This document shows positions 6,112 through 11,943 of a stretch of 12,839 nucleotides of DNA, in pieces. Position 1 is the first letter of the stretch. The number at the start of each line of letters is the position of its first letter. This stretch comes from CAYZZU01 sp964483105. GTDB taxonomy: Bacteria; CG2-30-53-67. The stretch spans positions 1-12,839 of the forward strand of contig CAYZZU010000052.1 in NCBI GenBank assembly GCA_964483105.1. Direction: 5' to 3'. The position numbers were made by a program, and so were the translations under genes. The notes beneath the pieces are model-generated. The model was not told where the DNA came from. It did no database searches and worked only from the letters and a program-made list of their open reading frames with translations.

Positions 6112-8229
6112 TTAAACACAGACAGCTTCTTCTTCCTCTGATTGAATCAGTTGCAAAACATCGAGAATGAGCGCGACCGTCCCGTCCCCCAGGATGGTCG
6201 CCCCGGAGACTCCCTCCACGTGACGGTAAACCCTTCCCAGATTCTTGATCACCGTCTGGTGTTCACCGACCACGCCGTCCACGACAAAACCGACACGCCG
6301 CTGATCCGACTCGGCAATGACAATCTGCTCAATCTCCGGGGGCTCTCCGTCGATCCGGAAACGTTCCCGAAGACGAATATAGGGAACGATTTCTCCCCGA
6401 ACATGGGCCAGGTTGCGACCGTGGGCGTTCTCCACATCCTCCCGGGTCAGTTCCACGCATTCCTTCACGGCCGAGAGGGGCAACACAAAAAAATCCTCTC
6501 CGATCCTCACCAACAGCCCTTCAATGATCGCCAGGGTCAGAGGCAGTTTGAGGACAATCGTCGTTCCGGTCCCCTTCGCGCTCTTGATCTCGATGGACCC
6601 CCTGAGGGCGTCGATATTCTTTTTCACTACATCCATCCCGACACCGCGGCCGGAAACATTGGTTACTTTCTCCGACGTGGAAAACCCGGGGACAAAGAGT
6701 AACTGGAAGAGTTCCTGTTCCGAAAGATCCGCATCGGGTGTGATGAACCCCTTCTCCATACCTTTGGCACGCAGTGCCGCGGGATCAATCCCCGCGCCAT
6801 CATCGGAAATCTTGATCAACACATTGGAACCGGAATGAAAGGCGGCAAGACGGACTGTTCCACGGCGGGGTTTCCCTGAAGCCTCCCGAATCTCCGGCGT
6901 CTCAATCCCGTGATCGATGCAGTTTCGTATCAGGTGCACCATGGGATCGTTCAGACGCTCAATCACGGTCTTATCCAGTTCGGTCTCCGCCCCTTCCGTC
7001 GTCAGTTCAATCTCCTTTCCCAGTTCATGCGACAGGTCCCGGACCAACCGCTTGAACTTGCTGAAGGTAGTCCCTATGGGTACCATCCGGATGTTCATGG
7101 TGTTGTCCCGAAGCTCTCCGGTCAACCGTTCCACTTCTTCCGCAATGAATTGCAGATCCTGATCTTTCCGCGCGAAGACGGTCTGGCTCAGGCGGGCCTG
7201 CACCGTCACCAGTTCCCCAACCAGGTCGACCAGACGATCCAACTTTTCGGAAGAAACCCGGATGCTTGAAACGGAGGACCCCTTCTGTCGTTTCTCCCGA
7301 ACCTTTCTGACCTGGCGCTGTTCCGCCAGGGCGGATTCGACCCGCTCTTTCTCCACCAGACCGGCATCAACCAGCATCTCGCCGATCCGTTTCTGTTCAG
7401 CAAGCACCTTCTCGAGATCTTCCGCCTGCACATCCCCGCGCTCCACCAGGATCTCTCCCAACCTCTTGCAGGATTTTTCGTCCATCGTCACGCCGGAGTC
7501 GTCTATGACCGTTATGGAGAGGTCGCTGTCCTCTTCCACGAAAATAAAGACATCCCGGATCGCGTTTTCACCACGATCCGTGGTCAGGATCACAACCCAG
7601 GAGGTATAACAGATCTCCGGATCGAACTCCTCCAATACCGGGATCCGATCGGTATGGGCCACAATCAGACACTCTCCTAATTCACGAAGTTCATTGAAGA
7701 GGAGGAGCGGGTTGGTCCCGGTTCTCAGGATGTCGGGAGAGGGTCGAAAACAGATCCGGTAGGTTAGGATCGCTCCGGAGGCGGACGCTTCGGTCTCCGG
7801 ATTCCCGGACAAAGAAGACTTCTGTTCGGAATGCTCTTCTTCAACCAGCGGCGGACCGGGAAGGAGCGCCCGGAGAGCGGCGACAATCCCGCCGGTTTCT
7901 TCTCCGGCCGGAGCCTCTTCATCGGAAGCATCCAGCATTCCCCGAATCTGATCCCGGGCACTAAGGGTCAGGTCAATCAGTTCTTTGGTCACGGGAATCC
8001 TGCCGTTTCGCACCAGGTCAAAGACCGTCTCGACCTCATGCGTGAAGGCCGCGATCTCGTCAAACCCGAACATCGCGCCGGACCCCTTGATCGTGTGCAA
8101 GGCGCGAAAGACGGAACCGATCAGGTCCGGGTCATCCGGTGTCTCTTCCAGCTCTAAAAGTGAATCTTCAAGCTCCGACAGAAGCTCACGGGCCTCTTCT
8201 TTATAGGCTTCCTGATGCCGATCCATCAT
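6112..8229 (-). CDS. cheA: CheA, chemotaxis histidine kinase with LGE-repeat linker
   Basis: CheA autophosphorylates under receptor control and passes phosphate to CheY. Domains of the 705-aa product are as follows. P1 HPt (about 4-105) has the phosphorylatable His45 in FRALHTIKGSGAMFGF. A P2-like partner-binding domain spans 154-242. A linker with two tandem repeats follows: RLGEILVERGDV...LEKVLAEQ (256-279) and RIGEMLVDAGLV...VESALAEQ (281-304). P3 dimerisation spans about 325-395. The P4 ATPase has its N box at HLIRNCIDHGIE (432-443), G1 at DDGAGID (476-482) and G2 at GRGVGMDVV (527-535). P5 is CheW-like (565-698). All catalytic boxes look intact. The ATG at 8229 overlaps the cheY stop as ATGA, with AAGGTG upstream. 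An ATG at 8226 is also possible; the upstream extension to 8289 would overlap cheY further and is unlikely. Confidence 0.97.
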   Translation of the reverse strand: MMDRHQEAYKEEARELLSELEDSLLELEETPDDPDLIGSVFRALHTIKGSGAMFGFDEIAAFTHEVETVFDLVRNGRIPVTKELIDLTLSARDQIRGMLDASDEEAPAGEETGGIVAALRALLPGPPLVEEEHSEQKSSLSGNPETEASASGAILTYRICFRPSPDILRTGTNPLLLFNELRELGECLIVAHTDRIPVLEEFDPEICYTSWVVILTTDRGENAIRDVFIFVEEDSDLSITVIDDSGVTMDEKSCKRLGEILVERGDVQAEDLEKVLAEQKRIGEMLVDAGLVEKERVESALAEQRQVRKVREKRQKGSSVSSIRVSSEKLDRLVDLVGELVTVQARLSQTVFARKDQDLQFIAEEVERLTGELRDNTMNIRMVPIGTTFSKFKRLVRDLSHELGKEIELTTEGAETELDKTVIERLNDPMVHLIRNCIDHGIETPEIREASGKPRRGTVRLAAFHSGSNVLIKISDDGAGIDPAALRAKGMEKGFITPDADLSEQELFQLLFVPGFSTSEKVTNVSGRGVGMDVVKKNIDALRGSIEIKSAKGTGTTIVLKLPLTLAIIEGLLVRIGEDFFVLPLSAVKECVELTREDVENAHGRNLAHVRGEIVPYIRLRERFRIDGEPPEIEQIVIAESDQRRVGFVVDGVVGEHQTVIKNLGRVYRHVEGVSGATILGDGTVALILDVLQLIQSEEEEAVCV

Positions 8230-8591
8230 CCCAACACCTTTCTCACAACAGCCAGAAGTTGCTCCGGCTTGAAGGGTTTTACGATCCAACCTGTGGCTCC
8301 GGCCTCCTTCCCTTCCCGCTTTCTGGCATCCTGAGATTCCGTGGTCACCAGAATAATCGGCATAAACCGATGGGAAGGGTCGGCCCTCAATGCGCGGACC
8401 AGACCGATCCCGTCCAGGTTCGGCATGTTCAGGTCGGTCACAACCATGTGAACCTCCGAACCATTGAGCTTGTTCAGCGCGTCCCTCCCGTCCACCGCTT
8501 CAAGTACCTCGTAACCCGCCCCTTTCAGCGTGGAACACACCAGTTGGCGAATACTGGGCGAGTCGTCCACTGTCATAATGACCTTGGCCAT
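8226..8591 (-). CDS. cheY: CheY, single-domain response regulator
   Basis: CheY is the diffusible output of the pathway, phosphorylated by CheA. The 121-aa product is a lone receiver domain with the acidic pair Asp9-Asp10 (TVDDS), the phosphoacceptor Asp53 (VTDLNMP), the switch Thr83 or Thr84 (LVTTES) and Lys105 (VKPF). The start is ATG at 8591 with AAGGAG seven bases upstream, inside the end of the STAS gene, which it overlaps by 19 bases. Its stop overlaps the cheA start as ATGA. These overlaps point to translational coupling of STAS, CheY and CheA. Placement next to cheA strongly favours a CheA-phosphorylated CheY. Whether it acts on a flagellar switch or another target is not visible. Confidence 0.96.
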   Translation of the reverse strand: MAKVIMTVDDSPSIRQLVCSTLKGAGYEVLEAVDGRDALNKLNGSEVHMVVTDLNMPNLDGIGLVRALRADPSHRFMPIILVTTESQDARKREGKEAGATGWIVKPFKPEQLLAVVRKVLG

Positions 8592-8932
8592 GATGCGTCT
8601 CCTTCCTTCCCGATCCCGTCACCATCCTCCGGACAACATCCCGTTTTTGAAGCAAACCCGAGATCTCTTGTCACACTTTTCACGACCTTCGAAGAACTAC
8701 CGGTGATGCTCAGATCAAAGCGACGTTTACAAGAGGCCTTATAAGCCGAACAGAGTAGTTGCAGACCCGCAAGATCCATGTGGGTTATACCGGCCAGATT
8801 CACCTCGACCCGCTCTGTCCGGCCCATCAGGCCGGACAATTTCTCTTTGAGTTCGGCCGCATGGCGAATAGTCAGTTCACCGATCACGGCAATCTCCGTC
8901 TTCTGCCCCGTCTGTCTCACCTCGATCTCCAT
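8573..8932 (-). CDS. STAS-domain protein of the chemotaxis cluster
   Basis: A small cytoplasmic STAS domain (119 aa), the fold of anti-sigma-factor antagonists and MlaB. Visible features are a beta-strand start EIAVIGELTIRHAAELKEKL, VEVNLAGITHMDLAGLQLLCSAYKAS, and FDLSITGSSSKVVKSVTRDLGF. In SpoIIAA-like antagonists the switch sequence is MDSSGL with a phosphorylated serine; here it is MDLAGL, with alanine at that place, so classical serine phosphorylation is not expected. The C-terminal residues after about 95 look unstructured and overlap cheY. Two ATGs are possible. The ATG at 8932 is preferred because GGGGAG (8939-8944) is six bases from it; the ATG at 8938 abuts the Shine-Dalgarno. The role in chemotaxis is unknown; binding to a pathway protein is a guess. 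Confidence 0.85.
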   Translation of the reverse strand: MEIEVRQTGQKTEIAVIGELTIRHAAELKEKLSGLMGRTERVEVNLAGITHMDLAGLQLLCSAYKASCKRRFDLSITGSSSKVVKSVTRDLGFASKTGCCPEDGDGIGKEGDASWPRSL

Positions 8933-8938
8933 CTTCAT

Positions 8939-8944
8939 CTCCCC
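8939..8944 (-). promoter_or_regulatory. Ribosome binding site GGGGAG deciding the STAS start at 8932
   Basis: GGGGAG sits directly against an upstream ATG (8938) but six bases from the next in-frame ATG (8932). The spacing therefore favours the shorter protein starting MEIEVRQ. Confidence 0.75.
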
Positions 8945-8961
8945 GGCCGTTTTTTCATCAT

Positions 8962-10725
8962 TCAGAAAAGCACGGCCTCGTTGGCGCCTGTATCGTATAC
9001 ATCCGTGAGACCGTTCATCTCCTGTACCACGGAATTCAAACCGTCGATCTTTTCGATGACCTCCTGGGTCATTTTTTCAATCTCACGAGCAATGGTCGAC
9101 GTCTTCTCTGTATTTTTAGCCACATCCTCCGAACTGGCCGATTGTTCGTCCACGGCGGAGGCGATCTGGATGATCTGGTCCCGGACTTCCTGTACGGAGG
9201 AGAAAATCGACTGCAGCGAATCCCCAACCAGGCGAATCTGTTCGGTGGCTTCGGTCACCCCTGAAGCGGCATCTTCCATCGATTTCTTTGTCCGCGCGGA
9301 ATCCTGCTGTACCGAACTGATCTGGTCGGAGATCTCTCCGGTAGACTTGATGATCTTTTCCGCAAGCTTCCGGACCTCCTCGGCCACAACGGCGAATCCC
9401 TTGCCGTGCTCACCGGCACGGGCCGCCTCGATCGCCGCGTTCAAGGCCAGAAGATTGGTCTGGTCGGCGATATTCTCGATGATCGTCACAATTCCTCCAA
9501 TCTCCGAGGCGCGACTGTCCATCTGTTCAACCATCCGGGACAGCTCCCCGGTCGATTCCTGGACCCGGTTCACGATCACGATGGCCTTCTCCGCGAGATC
9601 CTTACCACTCGCCGCACTCTCCATGGCAGATCCGGATGTTTCCGTGGCAATCGAGGTGTTCTCGGCAATATGCGCAATGGTCTGGCTCATCTCCTCGGCC
9701 GCCGTGGCGATCTGAGAGGCCTGGAGAGACTGCTTCCTGGAGCCCTCCAGTGTGGTCTTCGAAACGGCCTTCAAGTCATTCAGGGTCAGGGTAACGTTAT
9801 TCGCCAGGGCCAGGACACCATTCATGGTGTTACTGAGAGAAGCCGCCATCTGGTTGATGTCGCAGGCAAGAGATGCAATTTCATCTTCTTCTCCTTCCTC
9901 TCCCTGGATCATGCTGCGGAAATCTCCGGAAGCAACCTTGCGAACCTCCTCCCCGATCCTGGAAACCCTGTGGATGATCATTTTTCTGACCAGAAAATAG
10001 TTCAGAAGCAATGCAATGAAAACCAGCAACACGGACCAGGGGTTGATCAGTGCGTTCAGAGACGTAAAGAAGGGGGGAACTGGAAGGGTTACCGTCAGAA
10101 TCCCCACCAAATCACCGGTCTTGTAACCGAATCCTTTTTCCGCGCCATATTGATCAACCAGGTCCTTCGGTGCGTCCTCCACTTTCCCGTGACATTTCAG
10201 GCACGATTTTGTGGCAATCAGGGGAACGGCATATCGGTATACCCCGCCGTCCAGGTTTTCCCGGGAGGAGCGCATTTTCTTCTTAAATGATCGAATCATC
10301 TTCAGTTCGAAGGGATCCGGCCGGTTTTCCGGATTCCTGAAATGATCACTGGTCATCCGGAAGCCCGCACGGCTCCCGGATTGTTTCAGGATTTCGGAAA
10401 CTTCATGCACGACACGGGCGGGGGGCTTCAGGTAAAAAGACGTCCCGTCCGATGCCTTCTTCTTCGAGAGGAACTTCCTGAATTCCGGATTCAGAGAAAA
10501 CCGGTTGATCCACACTCCCTCCGTCCCCGCGGCCCAGTTCTGGATAGCCGTCACCTCCTGCACGATCGTTGCCGCACTCTTTCGCAACTGGGTCCTTCGA
10601 ATTTGATAGACACTCACCGTACCCGCTACCGAGAAAAGGAATAGCATCAACAGGAAGATGAGGATGAATTTCGCATCGAGGCCCATCTTCCCGATGTTTG
10701 AAAAAACAGAATGATCTTTTCCCAT
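8962..10725 (-). CDS. Methyl-accepting chemotaxis protein with haem-c Tll0287/DUF3365-like sensor
   Basis: Receptor of 587 aa. It has TM1 (about 19-40), a periplasmic domain (41-228), TM2 (about 229-247), HAMP (about 248-300) and a signalling hairpin with its tip around 412-457. The sensor carries a c-type haem attachment motif CLKCH (Cys175, Cys178, His179). It also has FRMTSDHFRNPENRPDPFE (122-140) and GYKTGDLVGILTV (200-212), the pattern of the Tll0287-like/DUF3365 family. A redox, oxygen or NO signal is plausible but not shown. The hairpin is two heptads per helix longer than in the neighbouring receptors and aligns with 40H receptors. The C-terminus (EAVLF) lacks a CheR-tether pentapeptide. 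The ATG at 10725 has GAGG eight bases upstream and is preferred over GTG at 10755. It is the first gene of the tightly packed run, 29 bases before the STAS gene. Confidence 0.94.
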   Translation of the reverse strand: MGKDHSVFSNIGKMGLDAKFILIFLLMLFLFSVAGTVSVYQIRRTQLRKSAATIVQEVTAIQNWAAGTEGVWINRFSLNPEFRKFLSKKKASDGTSFYLKPPARVVHEVSEILKQSGSRAGFRMTSDHFRNPENRPDPFELKMIRSFKKKMRSSRENLDGGVYRYAVPLIATKSCLKCHGKVEDAPKDLVDQYGAEKGFGYKTGDLVGILTVTLPVPPFFTSLNALINPWSVLLVFIALLLNYFLVRKMIIHRVSRIGEEVRKVASGDFRSMIQGEEGEEDEIASLACDINQMAASLSNTMNGVLALANNVTLTLNDLKAVSKTTLEGSRKQSLQASQIATAAEEMSQTIAHIAENTSIATETSGSAMESAASGKDLAEKAIVIVNRVQESTGELSRMVEQMDSRASEIGGIVTIIENIADQTNLLALNAAIEAARAGEHGKGFAVVAEEVRKLAEKIIKSTGEISDQISSVQQDSARTKKSMEDAASGVTEATEQIRLVGDSLQSIFSSVQEVRDQIIQIASAVDEQSASSEDVAKNTEKTSTIAREIEKMTQEVIEKIDGLNSVVQEMNGLTDVYDTGANEAVLF

Positions 10726-10755
10726 ACCACGCACCTCACATCCGGACGGACCCAC

Positions 10756-10770
10756 CGGAAACCGTTTCCG
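10756..10770. promoter_or_regulatory. Perfect 15-bp dyad CGGAAAC-C-GTTTCCG upstream of the haem receptor, candidate operator
   Basis: Seven-base arms are separated by one base, 30 bases upstream of the ATG at 10725. The single-base centre suits a protein-binding DNA dyad better than an RNA hairpin. The binding protein is unknown. Confidence 0.45.
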
Positions 10771-10811
10771 TCACCCTACCGCTGATCACTCCGATCCGGC
10801 CGGGGTCATCC

Positions 10812-10844
10812 CCATCCAGGCGGGATGGTTCGGGATCCCCCGAA
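10812..10844. repeat. Two directly abutting hairpins in the haem-receptor leader
   Basis: The first is CCATCC-AGGCG-GGATGG (10812-10828). The second is TTCGGG-ATCC-CCCGAA (10829-10844). Each has a perfect 6-bp stem with no base between them. There is no T-run after either on either strand, so they are not simple terminators. They could stabilise or regulate the leader RNA. Confidence 0.45.
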
Positions 10845-11033
10845 TACATCGGTAGGAACTGCTCATTCCTGGCAGGTCACACGATCCGAGATTGAATTTG
10901 AAGAATTCCAGTCATGAAGGTCACTGGCTCTTCTCGATTCAGATTGGGTTCCTTAAGATCTGATTTCCTGATTCGGTAAAAACGGAGGGGAACTTAATGG
11001 GTAGTTCTACGTATTTTTTATACCCGGATGGAA

Positions 11034-11714
11034 TTACAGGAACCGGCGGGGTAATCCACTTCCTTCCTGAATCAGTCCATGGGCCTCGGCATACCTGGCC
11101 AATTGTTGCACGGAGCGAAAACCCATCTTGTGCATGATATTCAGGCGATGCTTTTCCACGGTTCGCACACTGATAAACAACATCTCTCCGATCTCTCGGT
11201 TCTTCCTGCCTGCGGCGATCAACTTCAGAACTTCCTGCTCCCGGTGGGTCAACGAACGAAGCCCCTTTTCATCAGAGTCCGTTTCCCTTTGGTCTTTATC
11301 TTGCAAAAACCCCTGTGGAAAAACCGTTTTCCCATCCATAACCTCCCGGATCGCGGAAAGAATATCCAGGAAAGAGGCCTTTTTGAGAACATACCCGTGG
11401 ATCATGCCCGAACGGATGAGATCGACGACATTGCGTCTGCTGTCGCTGACCGAGAAGACCAGGATCCGGCTGTCCGGTAAGACACGATGGATCTCTTTCG
11501 CGGCCTCGACTCCATCCATCAGCGGCATAAAGATATCCATCACGACCAGGTCCGGACACAGGCGGACAACCTGCTCCACCGTTTCCCTGCCGTTCCCGGC
11601 CTCGCCGACCACCTTGTATCCCTCTTCCCGCTCCAGGACAAAACGGAGCCCCCGCCTCACTACCTCATGATCATCCGCGAGAAAAACCGTCCTGGGGCTT
11701 TGTTCCTGGATCAT
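11034..11714 (-). CDS. NarL/FixJ-family response regulator
   Basis: Two-component transcription regulator of 226 aa. The receiver (about 8-125) has Asp14-Asp15 (LADDHE), the phosphoacceptor Asp60 (VVMDIFMP), Ser88 at the switch position (VFSVSD) and Lys111. A linker (130-150) leads to a LuxR-type helix-turn-helix (152-216) with LTHREQEVLKLIAAG and NREIGEMLFISVRTVEKHRLNIMHKM. The ATG at 11714 was chosen because GGAG lies seven bases upstream (11722-11725). The longer form starting at 11756 would begin inside the -10 box of the promoter seen here, upstream of the likely transcript start. No partner histidine kinase is in the window. It is 308 bases ahead of the che run, on the same strand, so it may regulate or merely precede it. 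Confidence 0.93.
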   Translation of the reverse strand: MIQEQSPRTVFLADDHEVVRRGLRFVLEREEGYKVVGEAGNGRETVEQVVRLCPDLVVMDIFMPLMDGVEAAKEIHRVLPDSRILVFSVSDSRRNVVDLIRSGMIHGYVLKKASFLDILSAIREVMDGKTVFPQGFLQDKDQRETDSDEKGLRSLTHREQEVLKLIAAGRKNREIGEMLFISVRTVEKHRLNIMHKMGFRSVQQLARYAEAHGLIQEGSGLPRRFL

Positions 11715-11743
11715 TTTCGTTCTCCGGCAAGCATTGACTTCAC

Positions 11744-11759
11744 ATAATGATGTCATTAT
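11744..11759. promoter_or_regulatory. Perfect 16-bp dyad ATAATGA-TG-TCATTAT over the response regulator promoter
   Basis: Seven-base arms are separated by two bases, covering most of the -10 box (11755-11760) and the expected transcription start (about 11748). The position fits a repressor operator. The arms resemble Fur-box half-sites (ATAATGAT/ATCATTAT), but the centre is one base shorter than the classical Fur box. Fur binding is therefore only a suggestion. Confidence 0.6.
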
Positions 11760-11782
11760 AGCATGGAAAAAAGATCCTGCAA
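11755..11782 (-). promoter_or_regulatory. Sigma70-like promoter of the response regulator gene
   Basis: On the minus strand, TTGCAG (11782-11777), a 16-base spacer and a perfect TATAAT (11760-11755), with TGC just before it giving an extended -10. A start near 11748 gives a leader of about 34 bases to the ATG at 11714. Confidence 0.75.
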
Positions 11783-11838
11783 GAGACCGGACTGTTTTGA
11801 GTCAGGGCTCCGGTTCAATATGTTTTTGACCGGTGTCA

Positions 11839-11862
11839 CCCGATTCATCACATTAAATCGGG
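11839..11862. repeat. Inverted repeat CCCGATT / AATCGGG between the divergent promoters
   Basis: Seven-base perfect arms are separated by ten bases, about 22 bases upstream of the -35 of the glycosyltransferase promoter. This position is compatible with an activator or repressor site. A partly overlapping CGGG/CCCG hairpin followed by TTTTCTTT (11859-11879) gives a weak terminator-like look on the plus strand. Confidence 0.35.
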
Positions 11863-11884
11863 GGAAGTCCCGTTTTCTTTGCTC

Positions 11885-11913
11885 TTGACCCCTGCGCTCC
11901 GCCGGAATAAAAT
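11885..11913 (+). promoter_or_regulatory. Sigma70-like promoter of the glycosyltransferase gene
   Basis: TTGACC (11885-11890), a 17-base spacer and TAAAAT (11908-11913), close to consensus with ideal spacing. The expected start is near 11920, leaving a short leader that carries AGGAG (11932-11936). Confidence 0.75.
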
Positions 11914-11931
11914 CATTCGGAAATTATTTTC

Positions 11932-11936
11932 AGGAG
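11932..11936 (+). promoter_or_regulatory. Ribosome binding site AGGAG pointing to a TTG start at 11944
   Basis: AGGAG is seven bases from the TTG at 11944. The next in-frame ATG is well inside the conserved N-terminal strand region, so the TTG start is preferred. Confidence 0.7.
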
Positions 11937-11943
11937 ACAACTC

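Larger units (their letters stand above)
10726..11033. other. 308-base gap between the response regulator and the haem receptor: structured leader, no gene
   Basis: No coding region with a ribosome site and family resemblance is visible. The stretch contains a perfect dyad (10756-10770), two abutting hairpins (10812-10844) and an AT-richer part (10880-11030). I could not find a strong sigma70 or sigma54 promoter or a clear terminator. Whether the che run has its own promoter here or is read from the response regulator promoter is open. Confidence 0.6.

Noticed and set aside
8230..8289. N-terminal extension of CheA to 8289
   Set aside because: It lies inside cheY, adds 20 residues not typical of P1, and the ATGA overlap at 8229 with AAGGTG upstream is the better start.
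8759..9715. Long plus-strand open frame (318 codons) antisense to the haem receptor and STAS genes
   Set aside because: Its residues are rich in Ser/Ala/Phe and mirror the receptor coding strand. It has no family resemblance and no ribosome site, and the minus strand codes for clear conserved proteins. Similar plus-strand frames at 4253-4906, 2438-2911 and 7831-8157 are shadows for the same reason.
10726..10755. GTG start of the haem receptor ten codons upstream
   Set aside because: It has no ribosome site at good spacing; the ATG at 10725 has GAGG eight bases away and leads straight into the membrane segment.
10999..11025. GGGTA...TACCC pairing just after the response regulator gene, considered as a terminator
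   Set aside because: It has only five pairs with a 17-base loop, and no T-run in the direction of transcription.
11859..11879. CGGG-GGAAGT-CCCG followed by TTTTCTTT, considered as a plus-strand terminator
   Set aside because: The stem is only four pairs, and it lies upstream of the glycosyltransferase promoter with no plus-strand gene before it in the window.
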